NCBI RefSeq assembly: GCF_002897295.1
Contig: NZ_BEXF01000024.1
Location: 29,505-93,504 of the forward strand
Length of the DNA stretch: 64,000 nucleotides
Direction: 5' to 3'
Source: Brevibacillus reuszeri
GTDB lineage: Bacteria; Bacillota; Bacilli; Brevibacillales; Brevibacillaceae
Position 1 is the stretch's first letter. Each line of letters starts with the position of its first letter. The position numbers and the translations under genes were made by a program. A model generated the notes under the pieces. It was not told where the DNA came from. It did no database searches and saw only the letters and a program-made list of their open reading frames with translations. This document shows, piece after piece, positions 31,376 to 39,830 of this stretch.

Positions 31376-32143
31376 ATGCACACGACAATCGAGATTGAAG
31401 CACTCGGCAAACAATTTCATTCTCCCTCGGGCCAATGGTTATTTCACCATCTCGACGCCAAAATCACGGAGCCTACTACCATCGGGATACTAGGTAAATC
31501 CGGGCAAGGCAAAAGCACCCTCCTCCGAATCCTGGGCCGTCTCATCCCACCTGACAGCGGTACAGTTCGTCTAAACCAGAAGGATATCACGCAGTGGGAA
31601 GCAGCTGAGTGGCGTATGAATATGAGCTATGTCGCTCAGCAAGCTATCATGCTCCCAGGCAGTGTTGAAGATAATTTGCGTACCGTAAGTACACTCCACC
31701 AGCGTCCGTTTGACCAAAAGCAGGCGCGTGACCTACTCGAACAGCTTTATCTGGAAAACCTGGATTGGGGAAAGCCTGCTCAACAGCTGTCAGGCGGCGA
31801 AAAACAACGACTTGCTCTCGTCCGTACTCTTTTGCTTCAGCCCCCCGTTTTATTATTAGATGAAGTAACGGCTTCACTCGACGCCTTGAGCAAACAAGCT
31901 GCACAGCGCCTTCTACTCGATTTGCATGCACAAACGGGCACGACCTTGATCTGGATTACGCATGATCTCGAAGAAGCCCGTATCGCCTGCAAACGCATCT
32001 GGTTTATGGCGAATCACCAGCTTCTCGAGGACGCCCCTAGCGAATCCTTTTTCCATGCACCGCAAACAGCAGAGGCGAAAGACTTTTTGCACAATCAGAT
32101 TGCGACGGTTGCTACCAATGCCGCTGAGGAGGTGCACGGATGA
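31376..32143 (+). CDS. fetA: FetA-type ABC transporter ATP-binding protein
   Basis: This 255-residue ATPase has Walker A GKSGQGKST (about 40), the signature LSGGEKQRLALVRTLLL (about 138) and Walker B VLLLDEVTASLD (about 160), followed by the switch His in WITHDLEEA. It overlaps by four bases the gene for a FetB-family permease. In E. coli, FetAB exports iron; the substrate here is inferred from the partner. GGGGGAATTTC precedes the ATG. Confidence 0.85.
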   Translation: MHTTIEIEALGKQFHSPSGQWLFHHLDAKITEPTTIGILGKSGQGKSTLLRILGRLIPPDSGTVRLNQKDITQWEAAEWRMNMSYVAQQAIMLPGSVEDNLRTVSTLHQRPFDQKQARDLLEQLYLENLDWGKPAQQLSGGEKQRLALVRTLLLQPPVLLLDEVTASLDALSKQAAQRLLLDLHAQTGTTLIWITHDLEEARIACKRIWFMANHQLLEDAPSESFFHAPQTAEAKDFLHNQIATVATNAAEEVHG

Positions 32144-32886
32144 CGTATACATCGATGTGGTTCGCTTTCGCCTTTGTCTTGATCGCACTATTACTCTCTG
32201 CTTGGCAAAAGCTCGGATTGGAAAAAGAAATAGCCGTCGGCACCATCCGCTCCACCGTTCAGCTTCTCGCTATTGGCTATGTATTGCAATTCGTCTTTCA
32301 TTCAGACAATGCTCTCTTCATTGTAATTCTGATTATGATGATGATTTCGGTAGCTTCCTGGAATGCTGCCAGCAGGGGCAAAAACCTGCCGGGAATCTTT
32401 TGGCGGATCGCGCTCTGTCTATTTATTACGGAGCTTATCACAATGGGGCTGATGGTGATGCTTGGGCTCGCTAACCCTACCCCACAGTACCTCATTCCCA
32501 TGAGCGGCATGATAATCGGCAGCTCGATGATCGTCTCCAGCCTTTTTCTCACCCATATGAACCGTGAAGTAGAAACCGCAAAAGGCGAGATCGAAACACT
32601 TCTCAGCTTAGGAGCCTCCACGCGTCAGGCTGTCCAAGGCGTTTTGAAGCGCGCTGTAAAGGCTAGCATGATCCCTACCTTTGATACCATGAAAACGATC
32701 GGGCTCGTACAGCTCCCCGGCATGATGACAGGCATGATTGTCGCAGGTGCCAGTCCCATCGAGGCTGTCCGTTACCAAATTCTCATCATGCTTAGCTTTT
32801 CTTCATCTGCGGCGATCTCTGCCGTTTTGATCAGTCTTTTGAGCTATCGACTCTGGTTTACCAAAGATTCCATGCTTCGCCTATAA
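32140..32886 (+). CDS. fetB: FetB/UPF0014-family ABC transporter permease
   Basis: This 248-residue protein with about seven membrane helices carries the UPF0014 signature in pieces: AVGTIRSTVQLLAIGYVL near residue 33, MSGMIIGSSMIVSSLFLTHM near 120 and LVQLPGMMTGMIVAGASPIEAVRYQI near 188. It forms an ABC exporter with the ATPase encoded just upstream (ATGA overlap). It is related to E. coli FetB, linked to iron export and oxidative-stress tolerance. Confidence 0.88.
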   Translation: MTYTSMWFAFAFVLIALLLSAWQKLGLEKEIAVGTIRSTVQLLAIGYVLQFVFHSDNALFIVILIMMMISVASWNAASRGKNLPGIFWRIALCLFITELITMGLMVMLGLANPTPQYLIPMSGMIIGSSMIVSSLFLTHMNREVETAKGEIETLLSLGASTRQAVQGVLKRAVKASMIPTFDTMKTIGLVQLPGMMTGMIVAGASPIEAVRYQILIMLSFSSSAAISAVLISLLSYRLWFTKDSMLRL

Positions 32887-32895
32887 CCCTTTTCC

Positions 32896-32929
32896 AACAA
32901 CTGTCGTTTGTTCTTCGACAGTTTTTTTT
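32896..32929 (+). terminator. Terminator after the fetAB-like operon
   Basis: AACTGTCG pairs with CGACAGTT and is followed by TTTTTT. Confidence 0.85.
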
Positions 32930-32997
32930 GCATTTTTGTAATGAAACGATATGTGGGTCGTCAAATTACAAGTAGAAAGAGCAAAGGTGGTTCAGCT

Positions 32998-33522
32998 ATG
33001 GACAAAAACGAAATGATTGAACAATGGTTTCTGCGCTATAGCGACGACATTTACAAGTTTCTCGTCTACTACACCGGAAACAAAGATGTAGATGATCTCG
33101 TACAGGATGTCTTTCTCAAGGCGCTGCGCTCATTGGATTCGTTCGAAGGTAGATCCCAGCCGAAAACTTGGCTGTTAACGATTGCCCGTCATACTGCGAT
33201 TGATTATGCGCGGAAACAACGATTTCGGAATTGGCTGCCTGACAAATGGCTCACCCACCTGAAATCGGAGGAACGGACACCCGAAGAAATCCTCAATTTG
33301 CAGGAGGAGCAGCAAGCCCTATACCAAGCGATCCAGCACGTCAAGCCAGCTTACAGGGAAGTCTTGATATTACGTGGAATCAAAGGCCTTTCCTCAAAAG
33401 AAACCGCAGAAATCATGGGCTGGTCAGAAAACAAGGTTAATGTAACTCTCCATCGTGCTATGAAAGCCGTCAAGGAAAAGCTGGAGCAGGATAGAAAGGA
33501 GATGATTGAGAATGCCATTTAA
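32998..33522 (+). CDS. ECF-type RNA polymerase sigma factor (second pair)
   Basis: The 174-residue protein has region 2 (FLVYYTGNKDVDDLVQDVFLKALRSLDSF with TWLLTIARHTAIDYARK) and region 4 (VKPAYREVLILRGIKGLSSKETAEIMGWSENKVNVTLHRAMK, shown here as separate parts). The ATG at 32998 follows AAAGGTGG; an upstream extension to 32908 has no ribosome-binding site. It overlaps by 11 bases the downstream anti-sigma-like gene, so the two are co-translated. Confidence 0.9.
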   Translation: MDKNEMIEQWFLRYSDDIYKFLVYYTGNKDVDDLVQDVFLKALRSLDSFEGRSQPKTWLLTIARHTAIDYARKQRFRNWLPDKWLTHLKSEERTPEEILNLQEEQQALYQAIQHVKPAYREVLILRGIKGLSSKETAEIMGWSENKVNVTLHRAMKAVKEKLEQDRKEMIENAI

Positions 33523-34759
33523 TACAGACGAACAGCTTTTAGATGAAATGAAAGGACTACCCAATATGAAAATGAACCCAGACAAAAAACAAGGGATTGT
33601 GAATGCCATTCGCCAAGAAGATACACGCAAGAGGGTACATGCAAGCACCCGTTTCTCCACTATCGGAAAAGGCGTTGCGATCTGCTCCGTTCTAGTCGCA
33701 GCATTTTGGATGGGTGCCACACTTGTAGGCAACAATCAACCGAGCGCGATGCCGCCAGACACACCACCTCAAACTACAGCACCAGGAACCTCCGCATCCC
33801 TCGGAACGGGTACAAATCATGTGGGCACAACCAATCCATCACCAGGCGTCCCTCAATCGGAGGAGCTCCTCGCAAACATCCGCAAGCAAGCAGAAAAAGG
33901 ATTGGTTATCAACTCGCCTTATCCAATAGAAACAAGCTTGTTTGACGAAGTTGAAAAGGATTTGGGGAATCCTGATACGAAGGATAGTGCAAACGGTCTC
34001 TCCTACGCTACGTATAATGGAAAACAAGTTGCATTTGGCTATAACAAAGGAATGCAAATCGTGGACATCCGTTCTTCAGATCCACAACTGCAAAAAATCA
34101 CGTTGACCGAGGTCGTAAACAAATGGGGGCAGCCGAACCGCGTAAGTGAATACGGTAACAAAACGATCTACACCTATGATGTAACCCCCAAGTATCAAGT
34201 GAAAATGATCTTTCAAGGTACCAAGAGCACAAGCAGTGGCGAACTGCTTCTCGTTCGTTATAACCTCTATTACCCGGAAGGCAACAAAAATCTGATGCTC
34301 TATGGCAGCAATGCAGATATGTTGAAAGACCTTCGTGAGCTCGCCAAAAACGGGCAAACCTTCGGCAGCTCCTATCGCGTAGAAAAAGATGTTTTCGATG
34401 AAATTGAGAAGGTACTTGGCAAGCCAAACAACATCTCCACCATCAAGGGAATCACCTACAACACTTATCGTGATCTCGGTCTCGTCTTCGCCTTTAACAA
34501 AGGCATGCAGGTCGTCGATATCCGCTCCTACGATCCAAGACTGCAAGCCATCTCTCTCGCAGAAGTGAACCAAGCGCTTGGTGAACCCCAAAGCAAAACG
34601 ACACTGAACGGCGAAACGATCTACACCTATAAAGTAAATGACAAATACGAGCTGAAGATCATCTTCACAGGTGTGATCGATAAAAAGAAAAGCACACTCT
34701 ACATTGACCATGTCAATATTTACTACCCGCGCGGCACGATCAACAATATGGCTGGCTAA
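33512..34759 (+). CDS. Membrane protein with two DUF4309-like repeats, likely anti-sigma
   Basis: With the ATG at 33512, 10 bases after AAAGGAG, the protein has 415 residues. A cytoplasmic N-terminus of about 45 residues precedes one membrane helix (VAICSVLVAAFWMGATLV) and a Pro/Thr-rich linker. Two homologous repeats of about 130 residues follow, each containing SPYPIETSLFDEVEKDLG or SSYRVEKDVFDEIEKVLG, a FGYNKGMQIVDIRS or FAFNKGMQVVDIRS turn, and a YNLYYPEG or VNIYYPRG end. They match the DUF4309 domain. Order and overlap with the ECF gene suggest an anti-sigma role. Confidence 0.75.
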   Translation: MPFNTDEQLLDEMKGLPNMKMNPDKKQGIVNAIRQEDTRKRVHASTRFSTIGKGVAICSVLVAAFWMGATLVGNNQPSAMPPDTPPQTTAPGTSASLGTGTNHVGTTNPSPGVPQSEELLANIRKQAEKGLVINSPYPIETSLFDEVEKDLGNPDTKDSANGLSYATYNGKQVAFGYNKGMQIVDIRSSDPQLQKITLTEVVNKWGQPNRVSEYGNKTIYTYDVTPKYQVKMIFQGTKSTSSGELLLVRYNLYYPEGNKNLMLYGSNADMLKDLRELAKNGQTFGSSYRVEKDVFDEIEKVLGKPNNISTIKGITYNTYRDLGLVFAFNKGMQVVDIRSYDPRLQAISLAEVNQALGEPQSKTTLNGETIYTYKVNDKYELKIIFTGVIDKKKSTLYIDHVNIYYPRGTINNMAG

Positions 34760-34764
34760 AAACA

Positions 34765-34801
34765 AAAAGAAGACGGGCTTTACGGCTCCGTCTTCTTTTT
34801 C
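34765..34801. terminator. Bidirectional terminator between converging genes
   Basis: AAAGAAGACGG and CCGTCTTCTTT pair around GCTTTACGGCT, with A-run and T-run on either side. It serves both the anti-sigma gene (plus) and the lipoprotein gene (minus). Confidence 0.85.
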
Positions 34802-34808
34802 AATTTCA

Positions 34809-35822
34809 TTATTTACCGATGATGTAGCCTTCCAGCTCATCCAATACTTTGTTTGCTGCGACTACGCCACCAGATGTGTTCCAGATAGTGTCATCCACTT
34901 TGAATGCTTTGTTGTTTTTCACGACGTTCAGGTTTTTCCAGAGGGAATCATTTGTCCATTCTTGTTCCAGCTTGGACGCTTCCCCTTTTCCTGTTTCATA
35001 CGTGAAGTAGAACATGATATCGCCGTCCATCTCTGGAATGCGCTCTTTGGTTACTTCTGCTGCGAAATCATCTTTATCCTGAGCAGCTGGACGTGCCAGT
35101 CCGAGCTCTTGGAAGATTGCGCCAGTGAACGTGTTTTTATAGTAGATGCGTACTTTACCAGGCATGAAGCGTACGACAGATACTTGCGTTTTCAGCTTGT
35201 CGCCAGCTTTTGCTTTAAAGTCTTCAATGCGTTTGTTCCAGTCAGCAATGACCTTGTCGCCTTCAGCTTTTTTGTTAATCGCTTCAGCGTACAGCTGGAA
35301 GTTCGCTTTCCAGTCACCACGCGGCTCTTCTACGAAAACAGTCGGAGCGATTGCAGTCAGCTGTTGATAGATTTTTTCATGACGGAATTTCATACCCAGA
35401 ATCAGGTCTGGCTTCAAAGCAGCGATTGCTTCGAGATTTGGTTGACCTTCCGTACCGACAGGCTTGGTACCTTCCAAAAACGATTTTGTAAAATCGTAAA
35501 ATTGTGTTGGATCATTGGCAGAACCTACAGCACCTACTGGCTTCACACCCAAAGCCATCAAGGTTTCTGTACCTTGGTTGGTCAGCATAACAACACGCTG
35601 AGGTGTACCTTTAATGGTAGTTTCGCCCATTGCGTGCTTAACAGTGTAGGATTGTTCAGAACCACCTGTATTGCCAGTAGCTTGGTCAGCAGGCTTTTGT
35701 TCTGCGGGCTTTTGTTCGCTAGCTTGTTGATTGCCGCCACAACCAGTGACAATCAGCAAAAGCGCCATCAAGACAGCAAAAAACGCTTTACCGCCTGCGG
35801 TCCGGTATGTACGAGAAAACAT
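34809..35822 (-). CDS. yfiY: Iron-siderophore ABC transporter substrate-binding lipoprotein (YfiY-like)
   Basis: The 337-residue lipoprotein has a signal sequence ending in the lipobox LIVTGC, so the Cys would be lipidated on the outer face of the membrane. The rest matches cluster-8/TroA-like siderophore binders, with RVVMLTNQGTETLMALGVKP, LKPDLILGMKF and the segment VTKERIPEMDGDIMFYFTYE, closest in memory to Bacillus YfiY (hydroxamate/citrate-hydroxamate siderophores). The start ATG is 35820-35822. It is divergent from the permease operon and shares its Fur-type sites. The exact siderophore is not determined. Confidence 0.88.
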   Translation of the reverse strand: MFSRTYRTAGGKAFFAVLMALLLIVTGCGGNQQASEQKPAEQKPADQATGNTGGSEQSYTVKHAMGETTIKGTPQRVVMLTNQGTETLMALGVKPVGAVGSANDPTQFYDFTKSFLEGTKPVGTEGQPNLEAIAALKPDLILGMKFRHEKIYQQLTAIAPTVFVEEPRGDWKANFQLYAEAINKKAEGDKVIADWNKRIEDFKAKAGDKLKTQVSVVRFMPGKVRIYYKNTFTGAIFQELGLARPAAQDKDDFAAEVTKERIPEMDGDIMFYFTYETGKGEASKLEQEWTNDSLWKNLNVVKNNKAFKVDDTIWNTSGGVVAANKVLDELEGYIIGK

Positions 35823-35850
35823 GGTGAAAGGACCCCTTTCAATATCTTTC

Positions 35851-35935
35851 TGATAGTGAGAATCTAAATCAATGACAAAGATTATCCTACATTCAAGCCT
35901 GTCAGAAGTCAACAATTAAATGATAATGACTCTCA
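35851..35935. promoter_or_regulatory. Fur boxes in the divergent siderophore promoter
   Basis: Three 7-1-7-like elements are present: TGATAGTGAGAATCT (35851-35865), TGACAAAGATTATCC (35873-35887) and TGATAATGACTCTCA (35921-35935). Each matches the TGATAAT-N-ATTATCA consensus in most positions of at least one half. They lie between the lipoprotein gene and the permease operon, so Fur with iron should repress both. Confidence 0.7.
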
Positions 35936-36027
35936 AGATCATTGACACATCTCGCTCATACCTCTAAACTTATAATGAAATAACGTAAGTCCACTCAAAG
36001 CAAAAAGAAGGATAAGGATGTAGCCCC

Positions 36028-37035
36028 ATGAGCGCTTTGTTGTCAAGCAACCTTCGTAAAATTCTGGGAGTTATCATTGCCATTCTGCTCCTGGTTTATC
36101 TCAGCTATGCCAGTCTCATTTTTGGTGTCATAGATACCAGTTGGCAAACCGCCATTGATGCTTATACGAATTTTAACGGTAGCAATGAGCACATTGTTAT
36201 TAAGGAAGTGCGGGTGCCCCGTGTATTAAACGCACTTACAGTAGGCTTTTGCCTCGGACTTGCTGGCACACTGCTACAATCGTTGACGAGAAACCCGGTC
36301 GCTGACGTCGAGCTGTTTGGACTGAACGCAGGTGCTTCTCTCTTTGTCGTGTTTGCCGTCACCTTCGTAGGCATTAGCAATTTGACACAGTTTACCTGGA
36401 TCTCCTTTCTGGGCGCAGCCGTCGCCGGATTCGTCGTCTACCTGCTCGGCTCACTTGGCCGTGACGGGCTAACTCCGGTCAAGCTCGTTCTCGCCGGAGC
36501 TGCCATTACTGCCCTTGCCGCATCGATTAGACACGGAATGATGGTATTAAATGAAAAAGCAGCGGACGAGGTTCTTTTTTGGCTCGCTGGCTCAGTCGGA
36601 GGCAGAAAGCTCGAATATTTAACCTCTGTCTTTCCATATATGGTTATCGCATGGATCGCTGCATTTGTCCTGGCACGTCCGATTCAAACCTTGCTTATGG
36701 GTGACGATGTAGCCAAAGGCTTGGGGCAACGAACATTATTAGTAAAGCTGGCTACAGGAATCGTCATTGTACTGTTATCTGGTTGTGCTGTAGCTGTCGC
36801 AGGACCAATCGGCTTTGTCGGTTTGGTCACACCACATCTCGCACGCTTTTTAGTGGGAATCGATACACGCTGGGTGATGCTGTACAGCGGACTGCTTGGA
36901 TCTATTTTGCTGCTAATTGCAGATATCGGCGCACGTTATATTGCGATGCCTTCTGAAGTACCTATTGGCGTCATGACCGCCCTGATCGGCATTCCATTCT
37001 TCATCTATGTCGCGCGAAAGGGGCTGGATAAATAA
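36028..37035 (+). CDS. FecCD-family siderophore permease, first subunit
   Basis: The 335-residue protein has about nine to ten membrane helices and the FecCD signature. VRVPRVLNALTVGFCLGLAGTLLQ leads into LTRNPVADVELFGLNAGAS, and GPIGFVGLVTPHLARFLVG lies near the ATPase-coupling loop. It forms a heterodimer with the next gene product in the inner membrane to import Fe-siderophore. The next gene starts on the last base of its stop codon. Confidence 0.93.
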   Translation: MSALLSSNLRKILGVIIAILLLVYLSYASLIFGVIDTSWQTAIDAYTNFNGSNEHIVIKEVRVPRVLNALTVGFCLGLAGTLLQSLTRNPVADVELFGLNAGASLFVVFAVTFVGISNLTQFTWISFLGAAVAGFVVYLLGSLGRDGLTPVKLVLAGAAITALAASIRHGMMVLNEKAADEVLFWLAGSVGGRKLEYLTSVFPYMVIAWIAAFVLARPIQTLLMGDDVAKGLGQRTLLVKLATGIVIVLLSGCAVAVAGPIGFVGLVTPHLARFLVGIDTRWVMLYSGLLGSILLLIADIGARYIAMPSEVPIGVMTALIGIPFFIYVARKGLDK

Positions 37036-38069
37036 TGAAGGAATTTGTAAATGTTCGGCTTGGTCGCTTTGCATCTTTTCAGCTACATAAGAAAACGCTG
37101 TTGTTTTCAGCGATCGGTCTTCTTTTGACTCTGCTCGTAGCAATTATCAGCCTTGGGATGGGAGAAATGAAAATTGCTCCGCTCGATGTACTCAAGGTAG
37201 TGCTCGGGATCGGAGCTGAGGATAACGCTCTGATTGTCCAGCAGTTTCGTATGCCGCGCATCATTATCGCAATTTTAGTGGGAGCGGCTCTGGCTGTAGC
37301 GGGTGCGATCATGCAAGGCATTGTCCGCAATCCGCTGGCTTCACCCGACATTCTCGGGGTTGCAGGAGGCGCTTCTGTTGCCGCAGTTTCCTTTTTGCTC
37401 CTGTTCGAGACGGTAAGCATCAAGTGGTTGCCTCCAGTCGCTTTTCTCGGCGCAACCTTGACCACCATTCTCTTATATGCACTAGCCTGGAAAAAAGGCG
37501 TTACTCCGCTGAGACTCGTAATGATCGGAGTCGGAATTAAAATTGCCGCGGGTGCCGTCGTCACGATGCTGATTATTTTCAGTCCGTTCCTTTTGCAAAA
37601 CAAAGCGTTGCTTTGGCTTTCTGGAAGCATCTACGGCGTGGAATGGAATGATGTGTGGATGATTATGCCTTGGGTCCTCATTTTGATCCTGGCTGCTGCT
37701 GTTCTCACCAGACGCGTGAACATCCAACAGCTCGGCGATGATGTCGCAACCAGTCTCGGCAGCTTCCTACAGTGGGATCGCTTTTTACTGCTCATGATTT
37801 GTGCAGCCTTGACGGGAACAGCCGTATCCGTAGGTGGCGATATCAGCTTTGTCGCTTTGCTGGCACCGCACATTGCAAAACAATTGATCGGTCCATCCTT
37901 TGGTGGTGCATTGCCCGTCTCAGCCTTTATCGGTGCCTTGATCGTCTTGCTTGCCGATCTCGTCGCGCGCATGGCATTCTCTCCGATTGAGGTTCCAGTA
38001 GGCGTCTTCACATCGGCTGTCGGCGCTCCGTTTTTTATCTTCCTGCTGTATAAAAATCGAAATCGGTAG
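37035..38069 (+). CDS. FecCD-family siderophore permease, second subunit
   Basis: This 344-residue partner permease shows the same signature: QFRMPRIIIAILVGAALAVAGAIMQ, IVRNPLASPDILGVAGGAS, and GDISFVALLAPHIAKQLIG near residue 275. It overlaps the first permease gene by one base and is followed by the ATPase gene. Confidence 0.93.
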   Translation: MKEFVNVRLGRFASFQLHKKTLLFSAIGLLLTLLVAIISLGMGEMKIAPLDVLKVVLGIGAEDNALIVQQFRMPRIIIAILVGAALAVAGAIMQGIVRNPLASPDILGVAGGASVAAVSFLLLFETVSIKWLPPVAFLGATLTTILLYALAWKKGVTPLRLVMIGVGIKIAAGAVVTMLIIFSPFLLQNKALLWLSGSIYGVEWNDVWMIMPWVLILILAAAVLTRRVNIQQLGDDVATSLGSFLQWDRFLLLMICAALTGTAVSVGGDISFVALLAPHIAKQLIGPSFGGALPVSAFIGALIVLLADLVARMAFSPIEVPVGVFTSAVGAPFFIFLLYKNRNR

Positions 38070-38089
38070 TGAAAGGAGACCTGCCCACC

Positions 38090-38917
38090 ATGTCAGCTCT
38101 GGAAATACGTCAATTAACGTTGTCCTATGGAGAGCGCAATATCATCGAGTCTTTGGATTTGCACATCCCTCGTGGAAAAATTACTGTCTTCATTGGAAGT
38201 AATGGCAGCGGCAAGTCGACCTTGCTCCGTTCTCTCGCTCGATTGCTCAAACCAAAGGACGGTTCCATCCTGCTCGACGGCCAATCGATTGCCAAGCAGT
38301 CCACAAAGGAAGTGGCGAAACGGCTTGCGATCCTGCCCCAAGGCCCTACTGCACCAGAAGGACTCACTGTCCTGCAGCTAGCCAAGCAAGGCCGTTATCC
38401 GTACCAAAACTGGCTCCAGCAATGGTCCGAGGAAGACGAGAACATGGTGACGAAAGCTCTTGAAGCCACTCAGCTTTTGCCGCTTGCAAACCGCCCTGTT
38501 GATTCCCTCTCTGGTGGACAGCGCCAGCGCGCCTGGATCGCGATGACGCTCGCCCAAGGTACGGAAACGATCCTCTTGGATGAACCGACTACGTACCTCG
38601 ATATGTCGCATCAGATTGAGATTCTGGATTTGCTGTTTGAGCTGAATGAAACGGAGCAACGCACGATTGTCATGGTCCTTCACGACTTGAATCTGGCTTG
38701 CAGATACGCTCATCACATTGTAGCCGTCCATGATCAAAGTGTGGTCGCAGAAGGCACTCCAGACGAGGTACTGACCACTGATTTGGTACGCACCGTTTTC
38801 CATATGGATTGTCAAATTACAAAGGATCCGCTGTACGGTACACCGATGTGCATTCCTTACAGCAAAAGCCGTATTGCTGCCCAGCCCGTGGAGCAAAAGA
38901 CAGCGGTTATGTCATAA
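38090..38917 (+). CDS. Siderophore ABC transporter ATP-binding protein
   Basis: The 275-residue ATPase has Walker A GSNGSGKSTLLRSLARLLKP (about 38), Q-loop ILPQG, signature DSLSGGQRQRAWIAMTLAQG (about 140) and Walker B ILLDEPTTYLD (about 163). It drives the FecCD permeases. The start was set at the ATG 38090-38092, eleven bases after AAAGGAG; the in-frame GTG at 38069 overlaps the previous stop. A terminator follows. Confidence 0.93.
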   Translation: MSALEIRQLTLSYGERNIIESLDLHIPRGKITVFIGSNGSGKSTLLRSLARLLKPKDGSILLDGQSIAKQSTKEVAKRLAILPQGPTAPEGLTVLQLAKQGRYPYQNWLQQWSEEDENMVTKALEATQLLPLANRPVDSLSGGQRQRAWIAMTLAQGTETILLDEPTTYLDMSHQIEILDLLFELNETEQRTIVMVLHDLNLACRYAHHIVAVHDQSVVAEGTPDEVLTTDLVRTVFHMDCQITKDPLYGTPMCIPYSKSRIAAQPVEQKTAVMS

Positions 38918-38928
38918 ATGAAAATCAA

Positions 38929-38964
38929 AGGACTGCCCGACATTCGGCTGCAGTCCTTTTTTCG
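38929..38964 (+). terminator. Terminator of the siderophore permease operon
   Basis: GGACTGC pairs with GCAGTCC around a loop of about ten bases and is followed by TTTTTT. Confidence 0.85.
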
Positions 38965-39100
38965 TGCATCGTCGACTAAAGTCTCGGCATCGCCACGTTT
39001 TCTCAATTTGGAAAAGTGCAATAGACAGATGCCCATCTACCCCTTTGCTCATAGGATAAAGAGGCAGGTATTTTTCTTTTCGAAAGGACGTGACTCCCTC

Positions 39101-39748
39101 TTGAATAGCCAGCTTCGCGAAGTGTATATCCGCGTGCCCAAGCTGTACGATTGGGTGCTTACGACCAGCTATGCTCGCACTCCTGTCACTGTACCGCCGA
39201 AGTACCGCTCTCTTGTCCATGAAGCTATAAACGCAGGAAAACGAATTTCTGTTCAATGCATCACGCAAAATGAGCCTTGTTCACCGGCCGCTGTAGCTTG
39301 CCAAGTACATAGCCCCATACGTCGCACTACGATTCTTCACAAAGGAAATCCGGTACCGATGGGAATTGTCCAGCTATCGTTCCAGACACCACTGAACCTT
39401 CTCTTTTTTGCCGATTGTGATTTGCTCTTCGACTTTATGCACCCCCTTGAGCTAGAGGATGAGCTCGTTCTTTGCGTACCAGAACCACTAGATCAGGAAA
39501 GTATCGTTTGCCGAATTGCAGACTTTGAATGCACAGCCCAGACAGGCTATCTGTTTGACGATAAAATCATGCTGCACGTATTTGTCTGTCACGAGCTCCT
39601 CGTCGAAGCAAAGTCCGTACTTGAAATCATGGCACAAGCATGTAAGCCGCGCCCTAACTTCCTCACTGCTCCCCCGCGACTGCTTCCCCTGCATTGCACA
39701 CCGTTTTCGCCACCACCAGCCTGTCCGAGGCTGCAAGTCCAAACGTGA
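39101..39748 (+). CDS. Possible spore-coat morphogenetic protein
   Basis: The frame stays open from 38918, but a terminator sits in the first 50 bases and no ribosome-binding site precedes the early ATGs. The best start is the TTG at 39101-39103, after GAAAGGA, giving 215 residues. It begins NSQLREVYIRVPKLYDWV, which resembles the start of Bacillus spore-coat proteins of the BMQ_0737 type. It is Cys-rich in the middle (QCITQNEPCSPAAVACQV) and has a Pro-rich tail. The spore-coat role is an inference from that motif; the gene is monocistronic between the siderophore operon and eno. Confidence 0.5.
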   Translation: MNSQLREVYIRVPKLYDWVLTTSYARTPVTVPPKYRSLVHEAINAGKRISVQCITQNEPCSPAAVACQVHSPIRRTTILHKGNPVPMGIVQLSFQTPLNLLFFADCDLLFDFMHPLELEDELVLCVPEPLDQESIVCRIADFECTAQTGYLFDDKIMLHVFVCHELLVEAKSVLEIMAQACKPRPNFLTAPPRLLPLHCTPFSPPPACPRLQVQT

Positions 39749-39756
39749 CACAGCAA

Positions 39757-39801
39757 AAAGGCGGTGCTCTACGTACATCACGAGTACATAGGCACCGCCC
39801 A
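39757..39801. terminator. Terminator shared by eno and the coat-like gene
   Basis: GGCGGTGC and GCACCGCC arms with an inner TACGTA/TACATA pairing form a long hairpin. The TTTTT is on the minus strand, so it mainly terminates the glycolytic operon. Confidence 0.8.
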
Positions 39802-39830
39802 CTTATTTGCTAAGCGAAAAAGATCTTCGC

